DNA from: Bacteroidales bacterium UBA5507
GTDB lineage: Bacteria > Bacteroidota > Bacteroidia > Bacteroidales > Lentimicrobiaceae
Direction of reading: 5' to 3'
Assembly (NCBI GenBank): GCA_002426195.1
Contig: DIOT01000007.1
Span: 86,989-150,988 of the forward strand
DNA: 64,000 bases
Of the stretch, positions 63,747-64,000 are shown piece after piece. The translations under genes were made by a program, and so were the position numbers. Every line of letters begins with the position of its first letter. Position 1 is the first letter of the stretch. The notes under the pieces are model-generated. The model ran no database searches and was not told where the DNA came from. It worked only from the letters and a program-made list of their open reading frames with translations.

Positions 63747-64000
63747 ATGAAAGTGAAAAAGATTATAACGCTAATACTTTTTCTGACATTCGTTTTTCAT
63801 TCGAAAGCGCAGGATCCTTTCTTACTGAGCCCTGGCGGAAATACTCAGGAATTCTTCAAATATGTGACTAAGGACTACAATGTAGGCGGTACAATTTACC
63901 ATACCGGTATGTTAAATTTGGGAGGTTACAAAAGAATTACATCCGGTACTACAGGTGTTTTTTACAATACCGCTGCTCCCCTCCAGAAGCTTCAGCTTCA
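63747..64000 (+). CDS. Secreted protein, 3'-truncated by window end
   Basis: An ATG at 63747 opens a frame without stop to the window edge (84 complete codons). The N-terminus is a signal peptide (KIITLILFLTFVFHSKAQ) followed by DPFLLSPGGNTQEFF and a Gly/Thr/Tyr-rich stretch (YNVGGTIYHTGMLNLGGYKRITSG). It begins 58 bp after the T9SS cargo gene on the same strand, so it probably belongs to the same group of exported proteins. Too little is visible to name a family. Confidence 0.75.
   Translation, partial: MKVKKIITLILFLTFVFHSKAQDPFLLSPGGNTQEFFKYVTKDYNVGGTIYHTGMLNLGGYKRITSGTTGVFYNTAAPLQKLQL

Noticed and set aside
1..64000. Mobile elements, prophage, defence island or tRNA genes
   Set aside because: I looked for transposase, integrase, restriction, toxin-antitoxin and phage motifs and cloverleaf-like sequences on both strands and found none I could support.

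Overview
The window is ordinary chromosomal DNA of a Bacteroidota bacterium, most likely an environmental member of the Bacteroidales/Marinilabiliales side. The evidence is three clear type A and one type B (CHU_C-like) type IX secretion sorting domains, BACON and cleaved-adhesin-type modules, an archaeal/eukaryotic-type prolyl-tRNA synthetase, FadL-like and PagL-like outer-membrane proteins, and repeated matches to the Bacteroidota -7 promoter element TAnnTTTG just upstream of genes. I saw no tRNA, rRNA, CRISPR array, insertion sequence or prophage. Assignments rest on reading translated motifs; no database search was run.

Layout. 1-2.4 kb: 3' part of priA. 2.4-6.8 kb (minus strand): a molybdenum-cofactor operon moeA-moaA-moaC-MOSC/MogA fusion, followed by an HD-domain hydrolase and a DivIC/FtsB-like division protein. 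6.9-10.6 kb (minus): lpxK, a purine nucleoside phosphorylase, lpxH and a Ppx/GppA phosphatase. 10.7-14.2 kb (plus): Nif3-like protein, coiled-coil zinc-ribbon protein, TPR protein. 14.3-17.4 kb (minus): a Tyr-rich/Ser-Arg-rich lipoprotein and a FadL-like porin. 17.6-23.4 kb: proS, a GIN-domain lipoprotein and PagL-like deacylase pair (minus), mazG, a ZIP transporter and a peroxiredoxin-fold protein that has lost its catalytic residues. 23.4-27.6 kb (minus): a MacA-like adaptor, MacB-like permease and TolC operon without an ATPase gene. 27.7-35.8 kb: galK, then (minus) guaB, three periplasmic foldase-type genes and a MoxR ATPase.

36-51 kb is the surface/secretion region: FkbM methyltransferase, a GT-C glycosyltransferase with an extra C-terminal domain, a type B T9SS cargo, a 1367-residue T9SS protein with four BACON domains, a membrane-anchored AraC-type regulator preceded by 11-bp-periodic direct repeats, and a 1447-residue T9SS protein with two cleaved-adhesin-like modules. 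51-60.9 kb is housekeeping: glyA, a cation/proton antiporter, xseA-xseB, sixA, gapdh, an M20 dipeptidase, xth and a PhnB-like protein. 61-64 kb starts a second run of exported proteins (lipoprotein, T9SS cargo, truncated secreted protein) that continues past the window.

The most unusual items are the active-site-less peroxiredoxin, the shortened MoaA, the 11-bp periodic repeat block before the AraC-type regulator, the low-complexity lipoprotein paired with a porin, and the GIN/PagL pair. I did not find a clearly new multi-gene defence or mobile system.
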